A stretch of 64,000 nt of DNA from Xanthocytophaga agilis (GTDB lineage Bacteria > Bacteroidota > Bacteroidia > Cytophagales > 172606-1). The stretch covers positions 124,001 to 188,000 of the forward strand of contig NZ_JASJOU010000016.1 of assembly GCF_030068605.1 (NCBI RefSeq). The letters are read 5' to 3'. Positions within the stretch are counted from its first letter, which is position 1. Every line of letters begins with the position of its first letter. Below, piece by piece: positions 46,695-54,350 of this stretch. The translations under genes were made by a program, and so were the position numbers. Below the pieces are notes generated by a model that saw only the letters and a list, made by a program, of their open reading frames with translations, was not told where the DNA came from and searched no databases.

Positions 46695-47627
46695 TTAATC
46701 AGGCTTCTGATGAAACATAGCTGACAAAAATGCATACAGTTCAGGATGTTTCCTATGAAACTTCTCCGGATTATCGAAAAAGTACTCACTTACCACAGCA
46801 AGAAATTCAGCATTGTTTGTCAATCCATAGGGATTAATATCCGAATGCCCTTTCTGAATGCTATCAATTTCCTGTTTGACGGCTTGCAGCCATCCACTTG
46901 TATAAGAATGATTCAGGAATATTTCAGGTAAACCATCCACTGCTCCATCTTCTTTATCAAGCAAATGTACAAACTCATGAATGCCAACATTATTTTTATT
47001 GGCGGTACCATCAAATCCTGCTATCAGATCAGGCTTTGATAAAATCATACTATGCTCCATAAACCGATTGCCGACCATACCCGTAATACGCTGTTCATGT
47101 CCCTCATATCGTGTTGTCTGAAAGGATTCGTCAAAAGAATTAGGATAAATTAATATTTCGTGAATAGAACGATAATCATAGAAAGGAAACGCAAATGTAG
47201 GAATTATGGCACTGGCAGCTACCAATAGTTTAATTGTATCGTCAATCTCAGTATCTATTCCTTCAATCTTTTTTTCTGCCAGAAAAAACTGAACCCGTGT
47301 ATTAAATATCTCTTTTTCCGGTTCTGTGAGGTCCTGATAATAGGTAGAATGTTCTTCCAGATAGCGCTTCCATGCTTCTGGAAAGGGACTATTAATCAGC
47401 TTCAGCCTTCTATAATACTTTTTATTGTATTGCCAGTGCACTATACCAATACATAACCAAAGCAACAAACAAATAATTGTAGCAATCTCAAGCTTTTCTG
47501 TAGGACTGATGATATATAATAAGCCTGCGGTAAGAAAAGCAAACAGCCCTGTCCAAAGCTGACTACTAAGTAACTTTTTCCGATAAGTAGATTGATACGT
47601 GATTGTATGATCTGAAGGGATAATCAT
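46695..47627 (-). CDS. MtfA-like zinc peptidase (M90)
   Basis: The protein is 310 aa. Two N-terminal hydrophobic segments (about 22-38 and 46-63) precede the peptidase domain. The zinc site is HEFVHLLDKEDGAVDG (about 230-245), matching the HExxH...D pattern of MtfA, followed by AEFLAVVSEYFFDNPEKF, the helix with the third ligand glutamate. E. coli MtfA acts in control of glucose transport, but Bacteroidota members carry the extra membrane anchor and have no known role. Confidence 0.85.
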   Translation of the reverse strand: MIIPSDHTITYQSTYRKKLLSSQLWTGLFAFLTAGLLYIISPTEKLEIATIICLLLWLCIGIVHWQYNKKYYRRLKLINSPFPEAWKRYLEEHSTYYQDLTEPEKEIFNTRVQFFLAEKKIEGIDTEIDDTIKLLVAASAIIPTFAFPFYDYRSIHEILIYPNSFDESFQTTRYEGHEQRITGMVGNRFMEHSMILSKPDLIAGFDGTANKNNVGIHEFVHLLDKEDGAVDGLPEIFLNHSYTSGWLQAVKQEIDSIQKGHSDINPYGLTNNAEFLAVVSEYFFDNPEKFHRKHPELYAFLSAMFHQKPD

Positions 47628-47753
47628 AAAATGGTGTAGATTGATCTCAGGTAGCTTTATTTCAATTATTTTTTGCCAATGTGTAAGTTTTGGTTTTTAA
47701 AAACAACTTATTCTGTAAAATACAACAGGATGATAGTTGAAACTTAATAATCA

Positions 47754-48227
47754 ATGGAAAAAATATTCTTAAAAGCCATTCATGAACACCAGAACCTTAT
47801 TTATAAAATATGCCACATGTATCGTGACACTAAGGAAGACCAAAAAGATTTATTTCAGGAAATCGTATTTCAACTCTGGAAGGCCTTTCCTCATTTTCGG
47901 AGTGAATCTAAAATTACTACCTGGATGTATCGTATAGCTTTAAACACTGCTATACTGGAATTCCGGAAATCAAAACTTCCCATTTCGTATTCAGACCAAC
48001 TGCCAGATCAAGTATCTGTACCCGGTCCGGTTGAAGAACTAGATCAGGAAGAACAAATGTATCAATTGGTTAGGTGCCTGGATGTTTCTGAACGGGCCAT
48101 ACTTACTTTGTATCTGGAAGAATATTCCTACAAAGAAATCGCAGACATTACCGGGATTACCGAAAACTATGTAGGTGTAAAAATCAATCGTATCAAAGAA
48201 AAACTTAAATCACTCTCAAACAGATAA
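47754..48227 (+). CDS. ECF-type RNA polymerase sigma factor
   Basis: The protein is 157 aa with region 2 (NLIYKICHMYRDTKEDQKDL, FRSESKITTWMYRIALNTAI) and region 4 (SERAILTLYLEEYSYKEIAD, then a helix-turn-helix ITGITENYVGVKINRIKEKL). It should direct RNA polymerase to a small set of promoters. The next gene begins 4 nt later and encodes a membrane protein, which may be its anti-sigma partner. Divergent from the MtfA-like peptidase gene. Confidence 0.9.
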   Translation: MEKIFLKAIHEHQNLIYKICHMYRDTKEDQKDLFQEIVFQLWKAFPHFRSESKITTWMYRIALNTAILEFRKSKLPISYSDQLPDQVSVPGPVEELDQEEQMYQLVRCLDVSERAILTLYLEEYSYKEIADITGITENYVGVKINRIKEKLKSLSNR

Positions 48228-48231
48228 CTCT

Positions 48232-48780
48232 ATGGATTTCGAATCACTAAAGTCAAATTGGGAAAAGTCCCAAGGCACCCCCAAACAGGAATCAGAACTG
48301 AAACAAATGACCCATATCAATCAACATCCGGCCTTAAAAAAGATACGAGTGAGACTGATATTGGAAGCAGGACTTCTGGTATTTATACTATTTATCTACA
48401 GAGACTGGTTTGACGGAGCCCACAAACCGCTCTATATTAATATACTTTTGGGAATCAGTATTTTTCTGTTTATTCTCAATGATGTGTTGAGCTATCTGGC
48501 GATAAAGAATCCTGTTGTGTCAGGTACTATAAAAACATCTGTAGAAAAACATATTGTTACATTAAGGCGACTCTCTGTCTTTTCATTGCTTGCTTCTGCT
48601 ATTTACAGTGCGTTCCTTTTGAGTTTTCTTACTTCTACTATTCACTTTACTACTATCAAATACTTTATGCTGGCGGGTATTATTTGTACGATGCTAATTC
48701 TGCTTTACGCTTCTTATTGGCAATGGGAGAAGCGAATTCGTAGTTTTGCTGAGGTTATTAAGGAGTTTACAGACGTATAA
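48232..48780 (+). CDS. membrane protein coupled to the ECF sigma factor
   Basis: The protein is 182 aa with an N-terminal soluble part of about 42 residues (FESLKSNWEKSQGTPKQESE) and four membrane helices (about 43-57, 66-85, 105-126, 137-158). Its start lies 4 nt after the sigma factor stop, so translation is probably coupled. By position it is the candidate anti-sigma factor, although I see no ZAS or other known anti-sigma motif. Confidence 0.65.
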   Translation: MDFESLKSNWEKSQGTPKQESELKQMTHINQHPALKKIRVRLILEAGLLVFILFIYRDWFDGAHKPLYINILLGISIFLFILNDVLSYLAIKNPVVSGTIKTSVEKHIVTLRRLSVFSLLASAIYSAFLLSFLTSTIHFTTIKYFMLAGIICTMLILLYASYWQWEKRIRSFAEVIKEFTDV

Positions 48781-48873
48781 AGACCTTCTGATTTCGTTTT
48801 CTTACAATTTCAGAAGAAATCTGCCTACTACTTTTGATGCATACTTTAGTATTCACTCAAAACACACATCAAA

Positions 48874-49023
48874 ATGGAACGGACAACACATGTAACTTTT
48901 GACAAGTCGGCGTATAATCCAGTCGTATTTAAAACCTACAAACTTGTCAAGAAACTAACCAAGTACACTATCTACATTACAATGTTGTATTTTATGTTTG
49001 AAGGATTTATGGCATGGAAGTAG
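48874..49023 (+). CDS. 49-residue small protein with one hydrophobic segment
   Basis: ATG 48874 to TAG 49021-49023 encodes 49 aa: a polar N-terminus (MERTTHVTFDKSAYNPVVF), basic KTYKLVKKLTK, then a hydrophobic YTIYITMLYFMFEGFMAW. A strong terminator begins 3 nt after the stop. The basic stretch before the hydrophobic segment suggests a membrane peptide with its N-terminus inside. It could be the last gene of the sigma-factor unit. Confidence 0.45.
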   Translation: MERTTHVTFDKSAYNPVVFKTYKLVKKLTKYTIYITMLYFMFEGFMAWK

Positions 49024-49025
49024 AC

Positions 49026-49065
49026 AAACAAAAAGGCGATCTTTTAAAGGATCGCCTTTTTGTTT
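49026..49065 (+). terminator. terminator of the 49-residue protein gene
   Basis: AAACAAAAAGGCGATC / GATCGCCTTTTTGTTT: a perfect 16-bp stem with a T-run. The accessory region starts just beyond it. Confidence 0.9.
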
Positions 49066-49245
49066 AGTACCCGAGGCCGGTACACAACCTAAAGTACAAA
49101 TTCTTGAAATACAATTAATTACGATACAATTTTAAGCATTGAGTGACAAATGGGTGACAAAAATAGATTGAAGGACATACCTTATACTTTTTGTTACCAT
49201 TTAATCTTTGCACATTAGATCTTTAACATATTTATCTGATATGCT
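49066..49245. other. possible left boundary of the accessory region
   Basis: This 180-base spacer contains GTACC-CGAGGCC-GGTAC, a 5-bp dyad around a GC-rich core (49067-49083), unlike the AT-rich surroundings. Further on TGACAAATGGGTGACAAAA has a short direct repeat (TGACAAA). Gene content changes here from housekeeping to defence and phage genes. No integrase or tRNA gene is visible, so an att site is only a guess. Confidence 0.3.
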
Positions 49246-51075
49246 CTATTTTTGCTTATACTGATATGCAAAATACTCCAAGAAAGTCCTATGTAGAAAA
49301 GTCACACCTCCACCTACGCGCTGCAAAAAGACCAATGCTATTGTCTTCTCAAAAAATCTTCTATAATTCAAAGGACTCTTTCGACTAAGAAAAGTTATAA
49401 GACGCAGGGTATAATGCTGGATAACGGCAAGTCCGCCGTACCAGAAGCCAAACGTAAATGTAGCAAAGTATGCAACAATTAAAGAAAGGTCAGACATCCA
49501 TGAGGCACCAGTTACGAAAGCAATTGAGTTAAATAATATTATTGAAGGTGCAAAACCGACGGTTATTGAAACAAATGCCGCATTTCTTAGAGAATTATGA
49601 ATACCCTGATTTAACTTTAATCTTTTCGCTTTATCGACCGGCACTGAAACTAACCCTTCTCTGATACAAAAAAGATATCCAAATACGAATGATTCAAGTA
49701 GTTTTACAGGAGATAATAATGCAGCAAAAAAAAAGCCTAATGTTATTCTCTCTCTACTATTGAAAGGACTTGCGATGCCTCTCTCTAATCCCTTAGCGGC
49801 ACCTTTCCAAGACCATGTTAGTTTTTCTACTACAGAAACGTCCAATTGAGACGATTTAGCTGCAAAAAACATGTTACCAAAATGTGCAAGTACCCCTCCT
49901 ATCAAAGCACAAAAACATCCCAAGATTGTTGCTAATACAAAAGCTCCTTGCATGGCATAAAAAAGAAATATTGCCCCTCCTATGATAAAAGCTGGAAGTA
50001 TACTCACAACAATTGTATACATTGCTAATTGCCAATTATTAGATAGCCAGGTAGGTTGCAACATTTCTAGATAAAACTCAGACTGATTATTCTTCTGCAT
50101 TTGAAATGCTATCCAATACAGTTCTCTAAGAATTATATCTTTACTTATTGCTTGAATTAAAGCAGGTTTTCTATCAAACATTCTTTTAATGAATGTTTCA
50201 AATAAATGTTTTCGCCTTTCTGAAATTGATTCGAAGTCTCTTTCTGTTAAGTCTTCATAAGTCAAACCTTGGTAAGCAAGACACATTACACTGACCATCA
50301 AAGGGGTTTTGGCTAATTCCTGCAATATTAAATCTTGGTTGAATACTCTTTCCAATCCATTAAATTTTTCAGCATTTTTAGCCAAGTATATTTTAACATG
50401 ATTAGTTGTAAGTGGTTGCAAGCATAAAGCAGCTGGAACGTTAAGTTTTTTCGTCAATGATATATACTCTTCTTGACGACAAGATACCACTAGGCCAGAT
50501 AGGCCATAGTCTCGCATAAAAATGTTAATTTCTTTTACACACATTAATCGGAATTCAGTCTTAACCTCATCAAGCCCATCTAACAGCATAAGGAGTCTGT
50601 GATTTTTGAGCCATTTTCTCGTATTTCTCTTTGGAGATAAATTTCTAAGACTCAATTCATTTACAATCCATTCAAAAATAGATGTTCGTTCATTGGCCCA
50701 TGAAGTAAGATTTAATATAACAGGAATAGGAAGGGTTGGATCTTGCTGAGCACAAGCTATTAATTCTTTTGCAAGTTGTAGAAGGGTAAAAGTCTTACCT
50801 GCTCCTGCAGCCCCAAGAATCAAAAGAAGCCTACCTTCTTTATTAAATATATCAATAACACTACTATTCTGTGAATATATTTTTTTTTCCTTTTGTGGAA
50901 TCTCAATAATATCCTTAAAAGAAGTATTACTTACTTCTTCTAAATTTACTTTATCGATCTCTAAATAGGTGTCAGTTAATAGAGAATGCTTTAATACGCC
51001 TTCAATCCAGAAGTGATTCACTCTCTGAAGTAGGTGTAACTGATTACTTCTATCCTCTAAATCAGAAGTACTCAA
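49246..51075 (-). CDS. NACHT-domain STAND NTPase with membrane C-terminus
   Basis: The annotated part (TTG start, 51075) is 609 aa. Walker A is GAAGAGKT at 88-95, Walker B LLMLLDGLDEV at 161-171, with SCRQEEY (sensor arginine region) near 200 and LAKTPLMVSVMCLAYQG near 255. Residues about 345-565 contain six or so membrane helices. This is the NACHT type of STAND NTPase, many of which detect phage. The frame is open without ATG or GTG for 47 more codons upstream, to the end of the preceding gene, so TTG is probably not the true start (see the -1 frameshift site). Full fused protein: 807 aa. Confidence 0.85.
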   Translation of the reverse strand: MSTSDLEDRSNQLHLLQRVNHFWIEGVLKHSLLTDTYLEIDKVNLEEVSNTSFKDIIEIPQKEKKIYSQNSSVIDIFNKEGRLLLILGAAGAGKTFTLLQLAKELIACAQQDPTLPIPVILNLTSWANERTSIFEWIVNELSLRNLSPKRNTRKWLKNHRLLMLLDGLDEVKTEFRLMCVKEINIFMRDYGLSGLVVSCRQEEYISLTKKLNVPAALCLQPLTTNHVKIYLAKNAEKFNGLERVFNQDLILQELAKTPLMVSVMCLAYQGLTYEDLTERDFESISERRKHLFETFIKRMFDRKPALIQAISKDIILRELYWIAFQMQKNNQSEFYLEMLQPTWLSNNWQLAMYTIVVSILPAFIIGGAIFLFYAMQGAFVLATILGCFCALIGGVLAHFGNMFFAAKSSQLDVSVVEKLTWSWKGAAKGLERGIASPFNSRERITLGFFFAALLSPVKLLESFVFGYLFCIREGLVSVPVDKAKRLKLNQGIHNSLRNAAFVSITVGFAPSIILFNSIAFVTGASWMSDLSLIVAYFATFTFGFWYGGLAVIQHYTLRLITFLSRKSPLNYRRFFEKTIALVFLQRVGGGVTFLHRTFLEYFAYQYKQK

Positions 51076-51175
51076 CGAATACTCAACCTTGAAATTCTTT
51101 ATGTTTTGCGAAGTTCTTATAATAATATCTCTGGCATTTACATGCTGAAAAGAGACAATTGGTTCATGAAAGATG

Positions 51176-51222
51176 GAGGCAGTTGAGAAAATGGTAGATT
51201 CTCTTGCCTCTATTACGGGTTT
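51176..51222 (-). other. putative -1 programmed frameshift signal
   Basis: On the minus strand the 151-codon gene ends GTA AAC CCG TAA. A-AAC-CCG (51222-51216) is an X-XXY-YYZ heptamer; slipping back one base gives AAA CCC and continues GTA ATA GAG into the NACHT frame. The spacer TAATA (5 nt) is followed by a two-part stem: GAGGCA (51210-51205) with TGCCTC (51181-51176), and GAGAA (51203-51199) with TTCTC (51189-51185), loop TCTACCATT. Heptamer, spacer length and stem all fit canonical -1 frameshift sites. A simple indel or sequence error is the alternative. Confidence 0.55.
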
Positions 51223-51668
51223 ACATGGTTGCCTCCACCAGCCCTTACATCATTTATTGTTATATCACCTTTAAATTCTCCTTTCTTTATCTTTACACCT
51301 GTTCCAGTAGATATTATTGTTCCGATTTTAAGCGAAGCAGCTTTTACTTCTTCAATATCCACACCTAATGCAGTTAAAGATTGGGTGTCATATTTTGAAA
51401 CTAGATCAAGAAGATGTTGTGACAATGCTAATATTTCAGAGTCATTTGCTACATTAGTTTCACTTAGATCTTCGGCTAACGAACTTTGTTTTATTTTTGA
51501 CTCAGGCTTGCTTTCGAGAGGCTGAAGATTTACATTTTTATATTTAGTAACGATTATATTTTTAATACCTTCATATGCGTCTTTGATAAGACTTTCCCCG
51601 GTTGGTTTAAGAGCAGCAGCAGCTCCTGCTGCCAATGCTGTAACAATAGAGCTAATTATAGGATCCAT
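51213..51668 (-). CDS. small N-terminal module of the NACHT system
   Basis: The protein is 151 aa. The N-terminal helix DPIISSIVTALAAGAAAAL is hydrophobic and small-residue-rich; a helical middle follows (ILALSQHLLDLVSKYDTQS). The end is beta-rich and glycine-rich (VKIKKGEFKGDITINDVRAG), like the junction segments found between effector-associated domains and NACHT domains in STAND proteins. By position it is the adaptor or effector-associated part of the NACHT protein, either separate or joined by frameshifting. The family name is inference. Confidence 0.7.
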   Translation of the reverse strand: MDPIISSIVTALAAGAAAALKPTGESLIKDAYEGIKNIIVTKYKNVNLQPLESKPESKIKQSSLAEDLSETNVANDSEILALSQHLLDLVSKYDTQSLTALGVDIEEVKAASLKIGTIISTGTGVKIKKGEFKGDITINDVRAGGGNHVNP

Positions 51669-51720
51669 CTCTTTATTAGAGTATTGATAAACTAAAATTA
51701 AATAAAGATAGATTTACGCT

Positions 51721-51746
51721 CCTTGTCAATACCTCAAATGAGGTAT
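51721..51746 (-). promoter_or_regulatory. palindromic site upstream of the NACHT operon
   Basis: On the minus strand ATACCTCA-TT-TGAGGTAT is a perfect 8-bp dyad, followed by TGACAAGG. TTG within it and TATCTTTA about 16 nt downstream could be the -33 and -7 promoter elements. It lies 52 nt upstream of the start codon and matches the site upstream of the DUF3606 gene. Confidence 0.55.
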
Positions 51747-51877
51747 ATTTAATAACTACCAGAACAAAAATTAGCTCTGGTAGTTATTGATTAAATCCCT
51801 TAAAACCCATGAAGTCAAAGAACATGACCCCTCAAAGTTGAGGAATTAGGATGACTCACTTTTGAGCCATCAAATAT

Positions 51878-52279
51878 TTATCTACTCTTATCTGTTTTCT
51901 TTTGGCTGCTTTTACGAGCATATCCATACCCTTCCTTCTCTGCAATGGCGTCAATCTTCTTTTTAGCATTGTTAGGCAGAAATCCAAAACGATGCATTTT
52001 CGTTAGTAGCTCCTCACAGTCAAAGCAGTAAACTTCTACCGTGTATTGCTTCTTTCGTTTGGGATCATACTCTCCAATATTTTTGAATTGAGACTGAAAC
52101 AGGCAGTAGTTGTCCCCTGTAATCACTACGGTTACAGGGAACGACAACGGATTGGGAAATAAAACTTTATCAGGCTTAAACTGTATCAGAAGATTGTGTC
52201 TACCTGGATTGTCTTCTATGATCTGGTAGACAACACCTGCCTTACGCAGCAGCCTTTTCAGATCCGGAAACGTGTTCAT
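51878..52279 (-). CDS. hypothetical protein of the accessory region
   Basis: From ATG 52279 the product is 133 aa and overlaps the previous gene by 38 nt. Beta-rich middle (FPVTVVITGDNYCLFQSQFK, YTVEVYCFDCEELLTKMHRF) and a basic C-terminal tail (YARKSSQKKTDKSR). No family recognised. It ends the leftward set that starts at 53533. Confidence 0.55.
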   Translation of the reverse strand: MNTFPDLKRLLRKAGVVYQIIEDNPGRHNLLIQFKPDKVLFPNPLSFPVTVVITGDNYCLFQSQFKNIGEYDPKRKKQYTVEVYCFDCEELLTKMHRFGFLPNNAKKKIDAIAEKEGYGYARKSSQKKTDKSR

Positions 52280-52952
52280 TAGGCTCAACCAGGGATTTAT
52301 AAACAAAGATAGCTTCCAGTATATCATTAAGAGGACGACTCATTTTTTGTATTTCCTGTACATCCCGCATTCTATCTCCCCGTATGATGGTTTGTAGAAT
52401 AATCGTAAAGTCTGAACTTAGCTTTAGCCTTTTACTTTCCAGTTTGTCATAATCTGGTTCTTTAAAGCCTGTAATTTCACTTACGAAGAAGCCAGCTACC
52501 TGTTTAGCTGTGTAGACAATAAAGTGTCCCTTTTGCCAATCGAAGTCAATAGGTTTTACTGGTAGGACAAAATCTTCGAACTCCCATGCTAATCTATCGT
52601 AATCTACATTACTGAGTCTGACTTTTTCAAAGGCTATTACTTTCAGCAAGGTTGTGTGTATGGTCTCTAACGTGGAATGAAAATTCTGTAAAGCCTTCTG
52701 TTCCGTTTCTCCATAAGAAAGAATCATTTTTTGTATTCTCTGCAACAGGAATGTATAGAGCAGGGAGTCCTTCCGTTCTTCCTCTATATCGGGTGCAGGA
52801 GAAGGCGCAGGACCTTCTGCTTCTACATCTGGAGCAGAGGAAGGGATAACAGGCATGGTAGCTTTAGATTCAGTTTGTGTAGGCTCAGCTTGTACAGCAC
52901 TGGCATTTTGTATAGTCTGAGTAGTTAAAGAATTTGATTTGGCAGATTTCAT
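52242..52952 (-). CDS. hypothetical protein with disordered N-terminus
   Basis: The protein is 236 aa. The first 60 residues are rich in Pro, Ala, Ser and Glu (PDVEAEGPAPSPAPDIEEER) and likely disordered. The rest is helical, with LYTFLLQRIQKMILSYGETE and FIVYTAKQVAGFFVSEITGF. Family unknown. It is third in the leftward set controlled from the operator region at 53545-53654. Confidence 0.6.
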   Translation of the reverse strand: MKSAKSNSLTTQTIQNASAVQAEPTQTESKATMPVIPSSAPDVEAEGPAPSPAPDIEEERKDSLLYTFLLQRIQKMILSYGETEQKALQNFHSTLETIHTTLLKVIAFEKVRLSNVDYDRLAWEFEDFVLPVKPIDFDWQKGHFIVYTAKQVAGFFVSEITGFKEPDYDKLESKRLKLSSDFTIILQTIIRGDRMRDVQEIQKMSRPLNDILEAIFVYKSLVEPNEHVSGSEKAAA

Positions 52953-52994
52953 GAGAGTGAAATGTTGTGATGTGAATAATAAGTGAATAGTAAA

Positions 52995-53315
52995 TTATTT
53001 TTGTCCGTCTACAAGATCCTCAAGTGCAGACATAAATCGATATAGCCTTTCAAACTGGTGGAAGTAGCCTTCAATAGTTGCCTCATTATCATATTGAGAA
53101 TTCAGATACAGATAGGATTGAGCTTTAAAGAGCAAGTCTTTATGTTCTCTGATTAATCCTGCCGTAGCGTCTGCATCTGCTTCTAGTAAAATATTAAGTA
53201 CATCTACTTTCTTCTTATCAAGGAAGTGGTTAGTAAGTAAGGACTGCTTTACTTTGCGAAAGGCTTTCTGTGAAGTTGATTCTGAAGCAGGACTTGGAGT
53301 TTCCATAATGAACAA
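52995..53315 (-). CDS. hypothetical helical protein
   Basis: The protein is 106 aa, charged and helical throughout (ASESTSQKAFRKVKQSLLTN, KKVDVLNILLEADADATAGL, HQFERLYRFMSALEDLVDG). No motif recognised. It lies 23 nt after the first gene of the leftward set. Confidence 0.55.
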   Translation of the reverse strand: MFIMETPSPASESTSQKAFRKVKQSLLTNHFLDKKKVDVLNILLEADADATAGLIREHKDLLFKAQSYLYLNSQYDNEATIEGYFHQFERLYRFMSALEDLVDGQK

Positions 53316-53338
53316 TAGATAAAGAGTGAATGAATGAT

Positions 53339-53533
53339 TTATAATGAGAATGATTGCATTAATATTTCTGTACTTTCAAAGCCAAGCAGACGGGCTACTG
53401 ATTCCGGCGCAAAGCTGATTAGGCCTGTTCGTTTGTTCTTGATGATATAAACTGAGTCGTTACCTGTAACATACTCATACACCCATTCCGTGGGTGTTTC
53501 ATCAATCAGTGCTATAGTTGCAGCTTCTGTCAT
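53339..53533 (-). CDS. small protein, first gene of the leftward accessory operon
   Basis: The protein is 64 aa. The C-terminal part VYIIKNKRTGLISFAPESVA, then RLLGFESTEILMQSF recalls the N-terminal domains of phage antirepressors (BRO/KilA type), where a short hairpin is followed by a helix. The start codon lies 11 nt from the nearest AACAC-N7-GTGTT operator. A role as Cro- or antirepressor-like protein is only a guess from position. Confidence 0.5.
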   Translation of the reverse strand: MTEAATIALIDETPTEWVYEYVTGNDSVYIIKNKRTGLISFAPESVARLLGFESTEILMQSFSL

Positions 53534-53544
53534 AAAACCAAAAC

Positions 53545-53654
53545 AACACTTTATTGGTGTTATATCAAGACATAAAAAACGCCCTTAAGAGGACATTACA
53601 AATGTAACACCATTTAAGTGTTGCATCCAAATATTATAACACTTTTTTTGTGTT
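53545..53654. promoter_or_regulatory. three operators AACAC-N7-GTGTT
   Basis: Three perfect dyads of identical form lie at 53545-53561, 53606-53622 and 53638-53654, with centres 61 and 32 bp apart. They fill the spacer between the divergent small gene (53533) and the HTH gene (53691). Same arms, same 7-bp spacing, different centres. This is the pattern of a phage-type control region, and the HTH protein is the likely ligand. Confidence 0.75.
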
Positions 53655-53690
53655 AATATTTGGGCATTTATTACCTTTGATTAAAAATCA

Positions 53691-53933
53691 ATGGCAAACG
53701 TGGATTTAGATAAACGATTAGAAATACTAGGACAAAAACTTGAAGAGTTTGGGATCTCTTACGACCGATTAGCACAATATTCAGGCAGGAGTAAGACCAG
53801 CATCTCAAAGATGTTTGGTAAAAATGACACCAAAAGATACAGGACAGAGGGGAATGTGGAAGCTGCAGAACAAGGATTCGAAAAGATAATTGAAGAGCTA
53901 CGACAAAAGATTTGTGGTAAAGCTTCCTTATGA
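53691..53933 (+). CDS. small HTH regulator, probably repressor of the accessory element
   Basis: The protein is 80 aa. A helix-turn-helix is visible at about residues 21-45: FGISYDRLAQYSGRSKTSIS with KMFGKND after it. The C-terminal helix (EAAEQGFEKIIEELRQKI) may serve dimerisation. It is divergent from the leftward gene set, with three AACAC-N7-GTGTT operators between, as expected for an autoregulating phage-type repressor. A terminator follows. Confidence 0.7.
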   Translation: MANVDLDKRLEILGQKLEEFGISYDRLAQYSGRSKTSISKMFGKNDTKRYRTEGNVEAAEQGFEKIIEELRQKICGKASL

Positions 53934-53967
53934 GCCATATATCATAAATTTTCAATAGTTATATAGC

Positions 53968-53997
53968 AAAATCCCCGTCTTAGTGATGGGGATTTTT
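53968..53997 (+). terminator. terminator of the HTH regulator gene
   Basis: AAAATCCCC / GGGGATTTT hairpin with T-run, 34 nt after the stop. Confidence 0.85.
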
Positions 53998-54134
53998 ACT
54001 TTTATAGCCTATATAAACTTTTCTCAAAGACTTATATAACAGATAAAGAGACAACCTGGTAATGTACAGGTTTAGCAAATAAGTTTTACAGACCTTAGAA
54101 AATACGGGAAAAATACCCTTAAAAAAGGGGGAAA

Positions 54135-54154
54135 ATACCCCATTCGTGGTATTG
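54135..54154 (+). promoter_or_regulatory. third ATACC-N8-GGTATTG site
   Basis: ATACCCCATTCGTGGTATTG has the same outer arms and near-identical centre as the sites at 35181-35200 and 51727-51746. It lies in a spacer (53998-54350) before the nuclease gene, about 200 nt from its start. The spacer holds no ORF that I can support. Confidence 0.45.
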
Positions 54155-54350
54155 TATACTTATTTGGCTTTACAGATATTGCATTTCACTGAACTTTAAC
54201 TGTAGTTTTTTTATATAAACTATCGCTTAACAACTTTTTCAGAAGGCGAATAAGCTTTCATTCTACCTTACAAACACCTGAATTCCTTTCTTTCAATAGC
54301 AGCCTATTGATTACACAACAATCGTATACATCTAATCCCATTCTTGTTTC

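Noticed and set aside
49066-49100. Possible tRNA or tmRNA 3' fragment at the island edge
   Set aside because: Only a short GC-rich dyad is present; no acceptor, anticodon or T-arm structure can be folded from the sequence.
51213-51525. 98-codon plus-strand ORF at 51229-51525
   Set aside because: Antisense shadow of the small NACHT-associated gene; no own start signals or family.
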